DNA of 59,888 nt from Clostridia bacterium DTU025 (lineage in GTDB: Bacteria > Bacillota > DTU025): NCBI GenBank assembly GCA_001513145.1, contig LFSP01000021.1:79934-139821 (forward strand), written 5' to 3'. A model generated the notes under the pieces. The model was not told where the DNA came from, searched no databases, and saw only the letters and a list, made by a program, of their open reading frames with translations. The translations under genes were made by a program, and so were the position numbers. Positions 16,988 through 26,313 of the stretch are shown here, piece by piece. How positions within the stretch are numbered: the stretch's first letter is position 1; each line of letters starts with the position of its first letter.

Positions 16988-17833
16988 GTGAGGCGCATGC
17001 GGGCGGAGGAGATGGTAAGGGCCGCCGACGGCATCGACCTCTTCATGCGGGTGTGGCTGCCCACGTGCGTGCCGCGGTCGATGGTGGTGATATGCCATGG
17101 GCTGGGGGACCATTCGGGCAGGTACGACCATGTAGGATGCTTCCTTGCCGGGCGCGGTCACATGACCTTTGCCTACGACCACCGGGGCCAGGGGAAGTCT
17201 GGCGGCGTGCGGGGGCACATCGAGAGGTTCTCCGATTACTACAGGGACCTCAACACCGTGCTGGCCGCGATAAAGTGGCGGCAGCCGCAGGCGCCGGTCT
17301 TCGTCGTCGGGCACTCCATGGGCGGGCTGATAGCGTTGGGCTTCGCCCAGAGGCACCCGGAGGCGCTGACAGGCCTGGTGGCATCGTCGCCTTGCCTTGC
17401 CCTGCGGATGCAGGTGCCGCCGGCGAAACGGATTCTGGGCCGGGTGGCGGCGCGTGTTTCGCCGCGCCTGGCCCTGGACGCCGGCATTGCCGCGGAACAC
17501 CTCTCGCACGATCCCGTTGTGGTGGCGACGTACAAAGCGGATCCGGTGCGGGAGCCGAAGGTAACGGCGGGGTTCTTCGTGGAGTTCAGCCAGGCCATGG
17601 AGGACGTGACGGGCGGCGCGGGGGTGCTGACGGTGCCGGTGTTGATAATGGCTGCTGGAGACGATCGGCTGTGCGATACGTCGACGACAGTGCGCTTCCA
17701 CCAGCAGGTGGCGTCGGCCGACAAGACGCTGATGGTGTGGGACGGGATGTACCACGAGATCTTCAACGAGCCGGACAAGGGCAAGGTGCTCGAGGTGATG
17801 GAGCAGTGGATGTCGGAGCGAATCAGCGGCTGA
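16988..17833 (+). CDS. Alpha/beta hydrolase, monoacylglycerol lipase-like
   Basis: Protein of 281 aa of the serine aminopeptidase S33/Hydrolase_4 type. CHGLGDHSGRY forms the oxyanion region and GHSMGG carries the nucleophile Ser. A late Asp (AAGDDRLCD) and the His in GMYHEIFNEP complete the triad. The likely activity is on a lipid ester or lysophospholipid. It follows kbl by 11 nt and overlaps the next gene, so it belongs to the same transcript, although the metabolic link is unclear. Confidence 0.88.
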   Translation: MRRMRAEEMVRAADGIDLFMRVWLPTCVPRSMVVICHGLGDHSGRYDHVGCFLAGRGHMTFAYDHRGQGKSGGVRGHIERFSDYYRDLNTVLAAIKWRQPQAPVFVVGHSMGGLIALGFAQRHPEALTGLVASSPCLALRMQVPPAKRILGRVAARVSPRLALDAGIAAEHLSHDPVVVATYKADPVREPKVTAGFFVEFSQAMEDVTGGAGVLTVPVLIMAAGDDRLCDTSTTVRFHQQVASADKTLMVWDGMYHEIFNEPDKGKVLEVMEQWMSERISG

Positions 17834-18585
17834 GCAGGTACGCGCGGCATCTCGTGTTGGCCAGGGTCGGCGAGGCAGGGCAGAGGAAGCTCGCGAAGGC
17901 GAACGTGCTTGTGGTGGGCGCTGGCGGGCTGGGCTCGGCGGTGCTGTTGTACCTGGCCGCGGCTGGCGTCGGAACCGAGGGCGAGCTAGGGATAGCCGAC
18001 AGCGACGTGCTGGAGGAGTCGAACCTGCAGCGGCAGGTGGCCCACCGGCAGTCTGATATTGGAAGACCGAAAGTTGAGTCAGCGGCGGACACGGTGAAGG
18101 CCATCAACCCGGCGCTGAAGGTGCGCACCTGGCCTGTGAGGGTTGATCCGCAGACTGCGCCGAAGCTGGTGGAAGGCTACGACGTGGTGGTTGACGCCAT
18201 GGACAACATCGCCGGGCGGCTGGCGCTGAACGATGCGTGCGTGGCGGCCGGGGTGCCCATGGTGCATGGGGCGGCCACGGCGTGGTCGGGGCAGGCCATG
18301 ACGGTGGTGCCTGGATCGGGCGGCCCGTGCTACAGGTGTCTGTTCGGTGGCATGTCAGATGACGGGCTGGGGCCGTTCGCGCCCAGGCAGGCCGGGGTGC
18401 TGTCGACTGTGCCTGGAGCGGTGGGGTGCATAGAGGCCACCGAGGCGCTCAAGCTGATACTTGGCGCCAGCCACGAGGAGCTGCTTGTAGGCAGGCTGCT
18501 GGTGTGGGACGCCTGGAGGATGAAGTTCTGTGAGGTGGCGGTGGAGGCGGACTCACAGTGCCTGTGCCGCAGGGGACGGCAGTAG
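17806..18585 (+). CDS. ThiF/MoeB/HesA-family adenylyltransferase
   Basis: Protein of 259 aa with the E1-like fold: LSRYARHLVL, the ATP loop VVGAGGLGSAVLLYLAAAGVG, LEESNLQRQV and DIGRPKVESA. A zinc pair appears as CYRC and a later CLC. Such enzymes adenylate the C-terminal glycine of a ThiS/MoaD-like sulfur carrier, but no carrier gene is nearby. GTG at 17806 lies inside the end of the hydrolase gene (28-nt overlap) with GAGGTGATGGAG upstream. A much longer open frame extends upstream but is only the shadow of kbl and the hydrolase. Confidence 0.88.
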   Translation: MDVGANQRLSRYARHLVLARVGEAGQRKLAKANVLVVGAGGLGSAVLLYLAAAGVGTEGELGIADSDVLEESNLQRQVAHRQSDIGRPKVESAADTVKAINPALKVRTWPVRVDPQTAPKLVEGYDVVVDAMDNIAGRLALNDACVAAGVPMVHGAATAWSGQAMTVVPGSGGPCYRCLFGGMSDDGLGPFAPRQAGVLSTVPGAVGCIEATEALKLILGASHEELLVGRLLVWDAWRMKFCEVAVEADSQCLCRRGRQ

Positions 18586-18700
18586 GGCGCCGGTGGGATA
18601 GCGGCGGGGGCCGTAGCTGCGCGGCAGGCTGAGGCAGAGCGACGCGTATCCGGGCGGATCAAGATAGGGTGGAACTGATGGAGCAGGAGATGATCTTGGA

Positions 18701-19726
18701 ATGGCTGAAGGTGAGCTCGCGTCGGCTGTCAAGGTGAGGCCGGCCACGGCAGCCGATGTTCAGAGGATAGTTGACATCAGCCTGCGGATGTGGGACGGCG
18801 AGGACTACATACCCAACGTGGTGGACGAGTGGATGAACTCAGAAGAGGGAGCTTTCGTGGTCGCCGAGGTGGGGGGCGTGGTGGCCGGTTTCGCGAGGCT
18901 GGCCTTCCATGGCCGGGATCACGGGTGGCTCGAGGGCCTGCGGGTGGATCCGGACTACCGGCGCCGCGGCATCGGGCGGGCCATCGGCAGGCACCTGATA
19001 AATCTGGCCGTGGACGCGGGCGTAAGTACGCTGCGATTCTCCACTGCCGTCGACAACCGCGAGAGCATCGCCATGAACGAGGCGATGGGTTTCGTGCGCA
19101 TCGGCGGAGGGCGGTGGATGGAGTGCGAGGATCCGCCCTGGAGCGAGCTGGCGGCGAAGGCGGAGGCCGCGGCGGAGACCGGGACTGGGACTGGGGCTGT
19201 GGTTGAGGCTGGCGGGGAGGCTGCCCCTGTGGGCGGAATTGCCGCGGTGCGACTGAGCGGCAGCGACGTGGCGGAGGACTCCGGGTTCGTCAGGGATGTG
19301 CTGGCATCGAACGTCGTGGCTGCGGTCGGAGGGATGCTCCCGGCAGGGTTCGTGTTCTACCCGGCGGAGCCTGCCTTCGTAACGAAGCTGGCGCGGGACG
19401 GTTACGCGTACACCGCGGGCACGGGGCAGAGCAGGGCGGTGTTGCTGGCCAGCATCTGGAGCGAGTCGTCGTCGGAGAAGCCGGGTGTGGTCATCAGCGC
19501 GCTGGAGGGAGAGAGGGGATCGTGCCTGGCCATACTGTCCGCCGCGTTCCGGGATTTCGCGAAGGACGGCATCGGCGCGGGCGTCGCCACCGTGCCGTGC
19601 GAGAGCATCGCATACCACCTGCTGCGCGAGATGGGTTTCAGCAGCTGGATGGAAGAGGAGGTTCCTGCGCACCTGCCCACAGTGCTGCTGTACGACTATC
19701 CCGTGGAGGCGGGGCTCAGGCGCTGA
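18701..19726 (+). CDS. Two-domain GNAT acetyltransferase
   Basis: Protein of 341 aa. The first domain (residues 10-145) is a clear GNAT with VDPDYRRRGIGRAIGRHLI binding acetyl-CoA and NEAMGF near its end. An Ala/Gly/Thr-rich linker (about 150-175) connects to a second GNAT-like domain that lacks a clear acetyl-CoA loop. The substrate is unknown. Its 3' end overlaps the convergent diguanylate cyclase gene by 11 bp. Confidence 0.78.
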   Translation: MAEGELASAVKVRPATAADVQRIVDISLRMWDGEDYIPNVVDEWMNSEEGAFVVAEVGGVVAGFARLAFHGRDHGWLEGLRVDPDYRRRGIGRAIGRHLINLAVDAGVSTLRFSTAVDNRESIAMNEAMGFVRIGGGRWMECEDPPWSELAAKAEAAAETGTGTGAVVEAGGEAAPVGGIAAVRLSGSDVAEDSGFVRDVLASNVVAAVGGMLPAGFVFYPAEPAFVTKLARDGYAYTAGTGQSRAVLLASIWSESSSEKPGVVISALEGERGSCLAILSAAFRDFAKDGIGAGVATVPCESIAYHLLREMGFSSWMEEEVPAHLPTVLLYDYPVEAGLRR

Positions 19727-21272
19727 CGTTGCTGACCACGACTTGGTCTCTGCCTGCGACCTTGGCTCCGTACAGCGCCCCGTCGGCCTGGGAGATCAGA
19801 GTCTCCACATCGAATCCGGGGCCGACCGAACCTGCGGCGACACCGAAACTGGCGGTGACCTGGATGGACCGCCCATCATGCATGACTCTCATGTCACGGA
19901 TCCTTTCGCGTAGCCTTTCCGCCAGCGCGACAGCTTCCTCTAGGCCGGCGCCTGGCACCGCGATCACGAATTCCTCTCCGCCGAACCGCGCGAGAAGGTC
20001 TTGGGCGCGCACGCTGCGCGCGAGCAGGGACGCGACGCTCCGGAGCACCTCGTCACCTGCCTTGTGCCCGTAATGGTCGTTCGTCTCCTTGAAACGGTCG
20101 ACATCGGCCATGATCACAGCCATCTGGCTGCCGGTGCGGGCCGCTGCTACTAGCCTTTCTACCTGGGAGTAGAACCATCTGCGGTTGGGGATTCCGGTGA
20201 GGGGGTCCTGGTCGGCAAGGTCCTTCATGGCCTGGACCATCCTCACCTCGTTCGTTATGTTGGTCATCACGAAGTACTTGCCCAGGAGCACCCTGTGCCG
20301 ACTCAAGCCAATGCCTCTTATGGTGCCAACGCGCACTCTGAACACGCGGCTGAACTCGTCGTCCAGGGCGATGTCGGCCGCGGAATCGTTGTTGTAAAGC
20401 ACGAACTCCACGACCTGCGGGTACTCATCGAACACCTCTGCTACGTGCTTTCCGATGCAGTCGGCCGCGCGGTTTCCCAGGATCTTGCTGGCTGACTTGT
20501 TGGCCTCTATGACCTCGTGCTCCCTGTTGAGGATGAACACGATGTCGTCCATGTTGTCGAAGACCCTGTTCTTTGCGGCTGACAGCAGCTCGAACAGGCG
20601 GTTGGGAGACAGCCCCAACAGGAGCAGCACGTTCATTCCCAGCAGGCTGTATGGTGCCAAGTCTATTCCGTAAGGACTGTGCCCCATGGAGTATATGATG
20701 TGGGCCGCAATCGGCATCAACAAGCTGGTGAGGAACAGCAAGTACTCCGACTTTTTCCCGGCTGGCGCCTTGAGCGCCTCTGCAGAAATCAGTGCCGCGC
20801 CAACCACGAAGGACACGTTCACGTACAGGTGCCAAACCGCATGCCAGGGACCCGGCGTGATCTGTGTGATCGTCAGAACACCTGTCTTGGTCAAGGATAG
20901 GCTGCCGTAGTACAGCCCGTGTAGGTTGGTTGAGTGCATGATTCCCACCGCTATAGTGGAGAAGACGATCAACGCCGCGGCCACGTTTCTGACGACACGC
21001 GGACGCTTGCCGGTGAACTCCAGCACGGTGAGGATCCCGAACGTAGGCAGGAACGCCATGCCCAGACACTTGAGGGTCACGCATGCGAACGCCGCCGTGG
21101 CCGAATCGGCCGTTAGCTCGAGCGCGTAACTGAACGAATAGAGGGCGGCGGAAAACGCTAGCCCAGCAAACCAGTAGTTCTTGCCCTTCCTCCCCTGAAC
21201 CATCACGTATATGCCGATGACCAACTGGATGATGCCAGACATCAGCAGGGCAACGATCATTGTATGTTCCAT
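19716..21272 (-). CDS. Membrane diguanylate cyclase (7TM sensor, PAS, GGDEF)
   Basis: Protein of 518 aa. Residues 1-225 form about seven membrane helices of the histidine-kinase 7TM sensor type. A PAS domain follows at about 240-345 (NRVFDNMDDIVFILNREHEV). The GGDEF domain fills the C-terminus, with DPLTGIPNRRWF, DVDRFKETND and an intact active site GGEEF. It should make c-di-GMP in response to a membrane or extracellular signal. No partner effector is adjacent. Confidence 0.93.
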   Translation of the reverse strand: MEHTMIVALLMSGIIQLVIGIYVMVQGRKGKNYWFAGLAFSAALYSFSYALELTADSATAAFACVTLKCLGMAFLPTFGILTVLEFTGKRPRVVRNVAAALIVFSTIAVGIMHSTNLHGLYYGSLSLTKTGVLTITQITPGPWHAVWHLYVNVSFVVGAALISAEALKAPAGKKSEYLLFLTSLLMPIAAHIIYSMGHSPYGIDLAPYSLLGMNVLLLLGLSPNRLFELLSAAKNRVFDNMDDIVFILNREHEVIEANKSASKILGNRAADCIGKHVAEVFDEYPQVVEFVLYNNDSAADIALDDEFSRVFRVRVGTIRGIGLSRHRVLLGKYFVMTNITNEVRMVQAMKDLADQDPLTGIPNRRWFYSQVERLVAAARTGSQMAVIMADVDRFKETNDHYGHKAGDEVLRSVASLLARSVRAQDLLARFGGEEFVIAVPGAGLEEAVALAERLRERIRDMRVMHDGRSIQVTASFGVAAGSVGPGFDVETLISQADGALYGAKVAGRDQVVVSNVSA

Positions 21273-21386
21273 ATCGGCACCTGTCCTAATTCATCACTGG
21301 AAGCCATAGTAACCCGTACTATTGTGAACTTCTCGAACTATACACAAATCCCTCCAAGACCGCAAGACGGGAACGCGGCGACCCGG

Positions 21387-21436
21387 CGACCCACCGGCGG
21401 GTCGAAGCCCTGCGGAGGCGACACACCCATGGGTCG
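21387..21436. repeat. Paired-palindrome element, copy A
   Basis: Two 18-bp near-palindromes, CGACCCACCGGCGGGTCG (21387-21404) and CGACACACCCATGGGTCG (21419-21436), start 32 bp apart with a 14-bp spacer. The same layout recurs at 27690 and 27911. It lies in the gap between the diguanylate cyclase and the truncated sigma-54 activator. Confidence 0.75.
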
Positions 21437-21441
21437 GCTTG

Positions 21442-21470
21442 GGCAGCCAGGGCGTGGGGTTCTGGCTGCC
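21442..21470 (-). terminator. Hairpin after the truncated activator
   Basis: A perfect 9-bp stem GGCAGCCAG (21442-21450) / CTGGCTGCC (21462-21470) lies 15 bp beyond the stop of the minus-strand activator. There is no clear U tract. Confidence 0.4.
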
Positions 21471-21484
21471 GAAATCAGCGATCA

Positions 21485-22280
21485 TCAGCGAAGGGCTCTC
21501 AGCTTCCTCCACAGAGTCGTGCGACTGATCCCCAGCATTTTCGCTGCGAGGGTACGGTTTCCGCCGGCAGCCTTCAGCGCCCTGTCGATGGCCCGAAGCT
21601 CTATGTCGGACAGGGGCTCCGGTTCGCCCACGGCGCCCGCGCCGGCCCCGGTGTTCACTCCCGCCTCCGTCCCTGCCTTCCCCTCCGTCCCAGCCTGCCG
21701 CGCCTGCCGGTCCTGCCCCGCCTGCCTCGCGCGGCCCTCGTCGCCGGAGCCATGATACAGCAGTGCCGACACGTCGCGGGCGTCCACCACCTGAGAGTCA
21801 ACGCTGATGACGATCCGCTCCATGACGTTCTTCAGTTCCCGCACGTTCCCCGGCCACGGGTAGGCCTGTAGAGCCTGTACTGCCTCTTCGGTGAGCCGCT
21901 TTGGCGGGGCTCCAAGCTTCCTACAGTAATGCTGTATGAACTCCTCTGCCAGAGCCGCGATGTCGTCGGTTCTTGAGCGCAGGGGAGGTATGTGAATTAT
22001 CAGAGTGTTGAGACGGTAGTAAAGGTCCTCCCTGAAGGCGCCGCGGGCTATGGCGGCTTCCAGGTTGGTGTTGGTCGCCGAGATCACGCGCACGTCAACA
22101 GGGATCACGCCGTCGCTGCCCACGCGCATGACCTCGCGCTCCTCCAGAACCCGAAGCAGCCTCGCCTGGAGCTGGACCGGCATCTCGCCTATCTCGTCCA
22201 GGAAGATGGTGCCTTTATGGGCCTGCTCTATGAGGCCCTTCTTTCCGCCCTTCCGCGCGCCGGTGAAGGCGCCGGGGCTT
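21485..22280 (-). pseudogene. Sigma-54 activator, 5'-truncated
   Basis: The remaining 265 codons begin in the AAA+ domain at the GAFTGA loop (PGAFTGARKGG) and continue through GTIFLDEIGEMP (Walker B), REDLYYRLN, the PWPGNVRELKN sensor region and a C-terminal Fis-type HTH (NRTLAAKMLGISRTTLWRK). The Walker A motif and the whole sensory N-terminus are absent. Upstream of about 22280 the frame is merely antisense to an alcohol dehydrogenase. A linker rich in Arg, Gln, Ala and Gly precedes the HTH. Without Walker A it cannot act as an ATPase, so it is a pseudogene unless the junction is an assembly error. Confidence 0.82.
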
Positions 22281-23039
22281 CCCATGGTGCTGGTTCCTAC
22301 GACGTCGGGCACCGGGTCGGAGTGCACGCCCAATGCCCTTTTCATTGTAGACGGCGAGAAGCAGGCGGTGCTGAGCCGGTACATCCTGCCTCAGGCCGCT
22401 GTCGTAGACCCAGACCTCACATTGAGCATGCCGCCGAAGGTTACCGCCGCCTCGGGCCTGGACGCGTTGATCCACGCCTGCGAGAGCTACACGTCGCTGG
22501 GGGCGACGCCGCTGACTGAGGTTTTCTCGCTTAGGGCGGTTGAGCTCATTGCAGGCGCCATCAGGGCGGCGGTGTGGCGCGGAAGCGACAGGAAGGCCCG
22601 GGCCGATATTTCGTTGGGAAGCTACCTTGCGGGCGTGGCCATAGCCAATGCCGGCACCACCGCGGTGCACGCGCTGGCCTACCCCTTGGGCGGCAAGTAC
22701 CGCATCCCGCACGGGGTGTCGAACGCTTTGATGTTCCCGTACGTGATGGAGTGGAACATCCCGGCGGATATGGAGAAGTTCGCGCGGCTGGCGCAGGCTG
22801 TGCGCGAGGACGTGGACGGGCTGCCGCTTCGGGAGGCGGCGCGAAGGTTCCTGCGCGGGATAGAGTCCATCATCGAGGACGTGGGCGTGCCGCGCACCCT
22901 GGATGAGGTGGGCATCGACAGGGGCGAGCTTCCGGCGCTGGTGGAGGGCGCAGCCAGGCAGCAGCGCCTGCTCCGGAACAACCCGCGCAGCCTGTCGAAG
23001 GAAGACATGGCTGCGATATACGCTAAGGCCTGGAGGTGA
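22272..23039 (+). pseudogene. Iron-containing alcohol dehydrogenase, 5'-truncated
   Basis: Sequence homologous to group III iron alcohol dehydrogenases starts abruptly at LPMVLVPTTSGTGSE and runs to a normal C-terminus with the metal ligands (ALIHACESY, VAIANAGTTAVHALAYPLGG, IPHGVSNAL). About 130 residues, including the NAD-binding GGGS region, are missing. The open frame continues upstream but is antisense to the sigma-54 activator. It was originally the first gene of the transketolase operon, whose start it overlaps. Confidence 0.82.
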
Positions 23040-23896
23040 CGACGACATTGGTCTTTCAGAAGATAGAATGCACGAACAAGCTGGCAGAGCTGGCGCAGAA
23101 GGTCCGCATAGACGTACTGGAGATGGTTTACGGCGCGCAGAGCGGCCACCTGGGCGGCTCGTTCTCCGCGGCGGAGATACTGGTGACCCTCTATTACAAC
23201 CGGCTCAACGTAGATCCTGAGAACCCCTCCTGGCCCGACAGGGACAGGTTCGTCCTGGCGAAGGGGCACGCCGCGCCTGCGCTCTACGTAGTGCTGGCCG
23301 GTTTGGGGTTCTTCCCCCGCGAGGAGCTGGCCTCCCTCAGGCAGACCGGGTGCATCCTGCAGGGACACCCCGACATGAGGAAGACCCCTGGAGTGGAGAT
23401 GAGCACCGGGTCGTTGGGGCAGGGGCTGTCGACGGCTGTGGGCATGGCCCTGGCGGCGCAGCTTGACGGCAAGGACTACCGGGTGTGGGTGCTGCTGGGC
23501 GACGGCGAGCTCAACGAGGGCCAGGTGTGGGAGGCGGCGGCGTTCGCCGCAGGCAGGGGCCTCTCGAACCTGACGGCCATCGTCGACTACAACAAGGTGC
23601 AGCTGGACGGGCCCACGGTGGAGGTTCTGCCCATGGAGCCCGTGGCCGACAAGTGGCGCGCCTTCGGCTGGCACGTGGTGGAGGCAGACGGCCACTGCGT
23701 CAAGGACCTGCTCAGGGCGTATGACGAGGCTGTGGCGTACAACGGCGGACCGACGGTGATCCTGGCGCACACCGTGAAGGGCAAGGGCGTGTCGTTCATG
23801 GAGGGGCAAGCTGCCTGGCACGGCGCCGCACCCAACGCCCAGCAGTACGAGCAGGCCATGAAAGAGCTGAGGAGGGATCTGGAGTGCAGTCGCTGA
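23036..23896 (+). CDS. Transketolase, N-terminal (TPP-binding) subunit
   Basis: Protein of 286 aa corresponding to the first half of transketolase: SGHLGGSFSAAEI, KGHAAPALY, MSTGSLGQGLS and the TPP motif GDGELNEGQ with VDYNKVQLDG. It pairs with the next gene to make the split transketolase used by many Bacillota and archaea for pentose-phosphate interconversion. GTG at 23036 overlaps the dehydrogenase stop. A TTG at 23048 with GGAGGTGACG upstream is an equally good start. The end overlaps the next gene by 13 nt. Confidence 0.93.
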   Translation: MTTTLVFQKIECTNKLAELAQKVRIDVLEMVYGAQSGHLGGSFSAAEILVTLYYNRLNVDPENPSWPDRDRFVLAKGHAAPALYVVLAGLGFFPREELASLRQTGCILQGHPDMRKTPGVEMSTGSLGQGLSTAVGMALAAQLDGKDYRVWVLLGDGELNEGQVWEAAAFAAGRGLSNLTAIVDYNKVQLDGPTVEVLPMEPVADKWRAFGWHVVEADGHCVKDLLRAYDEAVAYNGGPTVILAHTVKGKGVSFMEGQAAWHGAAPNAQQYEQAMKELRRDLECSR

Positions 23897-24819
23897 CGAT
23901 GCGCGAAGCTTACGCGCAGGCCCTGGTGGCCCTTGGCGAGCGCAACCCCAACGTGGTGGTGCTTGACGCGGACGTGTCAAAGTCCACCCGTTCCACGCTG
24001 TTCGCGGAGAGGTTTCCGGAGCGGTTCTTCAACGTGGGGATAGCCGAGGGCAACATGATGAACATCGCCGGCGGGCTTGCGGCGTCGGGCAAGATCCCCT
24101 TTGTGAACACCTTCAGCTTCCTCCTGACGCTCCGCGCCGGCGAGCAGCTGAGGACGGGCGTGGCCTATCCGCGTCTCAACGTTAAAGTGGCCGGCGCCTA
24201 CTGCGGCCTTTCGGACTCCTTCGACGGCCCGACGCACCAGGACCCCATGGACATCGCGGTGACCAGGGCGATGCCGAACATGGTTGTGATCTCGGTGTGC
24301 GATGCCGTACAGGCCAAGAAAGTGGTGCTTGCGGCCGCGAAGTATGACGGGCCGGTGTACTTCAGGCTGAACCGCAACGCTGTGCCTGTACTGTGGCGGG
24401 AGGAGGACCCCTTCGAGATAGGCAAGGCAGTGTGGCACGCGCGTGGCCGCGACGTGACCATCGTGGCCACCGGAATCATGGTGGCCAGGGCGCTTCAGGC
24501 CCGCGAGATGCTGGCGGCGGAGGGTATATCAGCTGGCGTGCTCGAGGTGCACACCATCAAGCCCATCGACGTGGATGCGCTGGTGGAGGCGGCCAAGGAG
24601 TGCGGCGCCATCGTCACCGCGGAGGAGCACAACATCATAGGCGGCCTCGGCGGCGCTGTAGCGGAAGTGCTGGGCGAGCATGTGCCCGTGCCCATGGAGC
24701 GCGTGGGCATCCGTGACGTGTTCGCAGAATCCGGCAACTACGACGAGCTCTTGGTGAAGTACGGCATGTGCCCGTCGGCAGTGGCCGAGGCGGCAAGGAA
24801 GGTACTGAGGCGGAAGTGA
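23884..24819 (+). CDS. Transketolase, C-terminal (pyrimidine-binding) subunit
   Basis: Protein of 311 aa, the second half of transketolase: VVVLDADVSKST, FFNVGIAEGNMMNIAGGLA (cofactor-activating Glu), FDGPTHQDPMDIA, YFRLNRNAVP and the C-terminal domain HTIKPIDVD. The GTG start lies inside the upstream subunit, implying translational coupling and equimolar synthesis. Dedicated copies like this often serve a catabolic pathway rather than housekeeping metabolism. Confidence 0.94.
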   Translation: MQSLTMREAYAQALVALGERNPNVVVLDADVSKSTRSTLFAERFPERFFNVGIAEGNMMNIAGGLAASGKIPFVNTFSFLLTLRAGEQLRTGVAYPRLNVKVAGAYCGLSDSFDGPTHQDPMDIAVTRAMPNMVVISVCDAVQAKKVVLAAAKYDGPVYFRLNRNAVPVLWREEDPFEIGKAVWHARGRDVTIVATGIMVARALQAREMLAAEGISAGVLEVHTIKPIDVDALVEAAKECGAIVTAEEHNIIGGLGGAVAEVLGEHVPVPMERVGIRDVFAESGNYDELLVKYGMCPSAVAEAARKVLRRK

Positions 24820-26288
24820 AGGACGTCATCCAAGTCTGGGAGGAGACATACTCCGCCACCTACCGCAGGATGATGGAGCGCTACCCCGATGCCGCCAGCA
24901 TGCCCAGGCCCATCCTGGGGTTTCACACCACCATTGATGGCCTTAAGCGGATCGTGCCGGAGCAGGTGGAGGCCGTGCTCGATGCCGACCCTGAGCTGGC
25001 CCGCGAAGTAAAGGCGCGGGTGGAGGCGGGGGACGTTCCGGACGAGATCCTGTCGGTGGCCGACCTGTTGGTGGGCATGCTGGTGTCGGTGTCGAAGGGC
25101 AAGGCGCTACAGCGGATGATCAGAAACAGCGCGGTGCACGAGTGGTGCCTCGCGGCCCTGGGCTACGACAGGCTCCGGGCCGGCGGCACCTGCGGGAACA
25201 TGGTGAGCATGCTGGCGCCGCTGGGTTTCGAGCAGATCCTGCTGTACGTGAACCCCCTCACGCGCGAGCAGGCGGAGCTGCTTCCGCCGCACGAGAACGT
25301 GAAGGTGATCGTGGCGGAGGAGGGAGCTGACGGCGCTGCCAGCTACCGTCTGACCACCCCGGCAAAGGCGTGGCGGGAGGAAGGCGTCAAGGCGGTCCAC
25401 TGGATCTTCGAGTACCCGGAGGGCATGAGGATATGCGCGGGCGGCATCGATGTCAGGGCGCCCCGGGCTAACCGCTATATCGCCGCGTACAACCCGGTAA
25501 ACAACCAGCTGGTCATAAACCGGCACTTCAAGGCAGGGCTGCTCGAGCTGATAGAAAGCGGCGAACGGTTCACGCACTTCATAATCGCTGGATTTCACAT
25601 ACTGTCTGAGAGGTATCCGGATGGCTCCTGCTGCCGCGACTGCCTAAGGCCGCTTGCGGAATTCGTCTCCAAGGTGAAGGAGAAGGCTCCGGGGCTGAAG
25701 CTCCACTGCGAGCTTGCGTCCATCGGCGGAAAGGCCGTGAGGTGCGGTGTGATGGAGCTGGCGCTTCCGATCTCGCACTCGCTGGGCTTGAACGAGGTGG
25801 AGCTGGCGACGCTGCTGGGCGACTTGGAGGAGCATGAGCTCCGCGCCGAGCTGGAGCGCACTGAGGCGCCGCCGGCGGTGTTCGAAGGGGTGGCTGCGGC
25901 CGGCGAGAGGCTGGGGCTTGCCAGGATACACCTGCATAATCTCGGCTACTACCTGTGCCTGACGCGGTCGGAGTTCGTGGACGCCCAGACCACCCGCGAT
26001 GGCCTGGTGTTCGCGGCCTGCGCCGCGGCAGCCCGCACGGTGTCGGGGTCGTTGGTCTCGCTGGAGGATGTGGAGCGGGGGCTCGACGTTCCCGTATCGG
26101 AGAGGGGCCTTAAGGCCTGCCGCGAGCTGGCGGATTACCTGGGCTACGCGGAGTTGGTGGAGACCGGCATGGCGCAGGCGCGGGGTTGGAACGTGACGTT
26201 CGTGCCCACGAAAGTGGTGGAGAAGCCCGTGCTCACCGTCGGACTGGGCGATCTGATATCGTCGTCGTCTTTCCTGCTCGGAACATGA
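24816..26288 (+). CDS. ADP-dependent phosphofructokinase/glucokinase family sugar kinase
   Basis: Protein of 490 aa of the ADP-dependent sugar kinase family (ribokinase fold). Supporting motifs are GGTCGNMVSMLAPLGFEQIL, the sugar-site region FEYPEGM, NRYIAAYNPVNNQLVI, the Cys-rich CCRDC, and near the C-terminus VGLGDLISSSSFL, where Asp of G-x-G-D is the catalytic base. The family phosphorylates glucose or fructose 6-phosphate with ADP. Bacterial members are less common than archaeal ones. GTG at 24816 overlaps the transketolase stop (GTGA), so it is in the same operon. Confidence 0.83.
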   Translation: MKDVIQVWEETYSATYRRMMERYPDAASMPRPILGFHTTIDGLKRIVPEQVEAVLDADPELAREVKARVEAGDVPDEILSVADLLVGMLVSVSKGKALQRMIRNSAVHEWCLAALGYDRLRAGGTCGNMVSMLAPLGFEQILLYVNPLTREQAELLPPHENVKVIVAEEGADGAASYRLTTPAKAWREEGVKAVHWIFEYPEGMRICAGGIDVRAPRANRYIAAYNPVNNQLVINRHFKAGLLELIESGERFTHFIIAGFHILSERYPDGSCCRDCLRPLAEFVSKVKEKAPGLKLHCELASIGGKAVRCGVMELALPISHSLGLNEVELATLLGDLEEHELRAELERTEAPPAVFEGVAAAGERLGLARIHLHNLGYYLCLTRSEFVDAQTTRDGLVFAACAAAARTVSGSLVSLEDVERGLDVPVSERGLKACRELADYLGYAELVETGMAQARGWNVTFVPTKVVEKPVLTVGLGDLISSSSFLLGT

Positions 26289-26313
26289 TTTGAACAAGTC
26301 TGGAGGGATCGCA

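Noticed and set aside
16777-18585. A 602-aa plus-strand protein
   Set aside because: Its first two thirds are an out-of-frame shadow of kbl and the alpha/beta hydrolase; only the part from 17806 (ThiF-like) is real.
22050-23039. A full-length alcohol dehydrogenase starting at 22050
   Set aside because: The first 70 or so codons are antisense to the AAA+ domain of the sigma-54 activator and show no dehydrogenase features; homology begins only near 22275.
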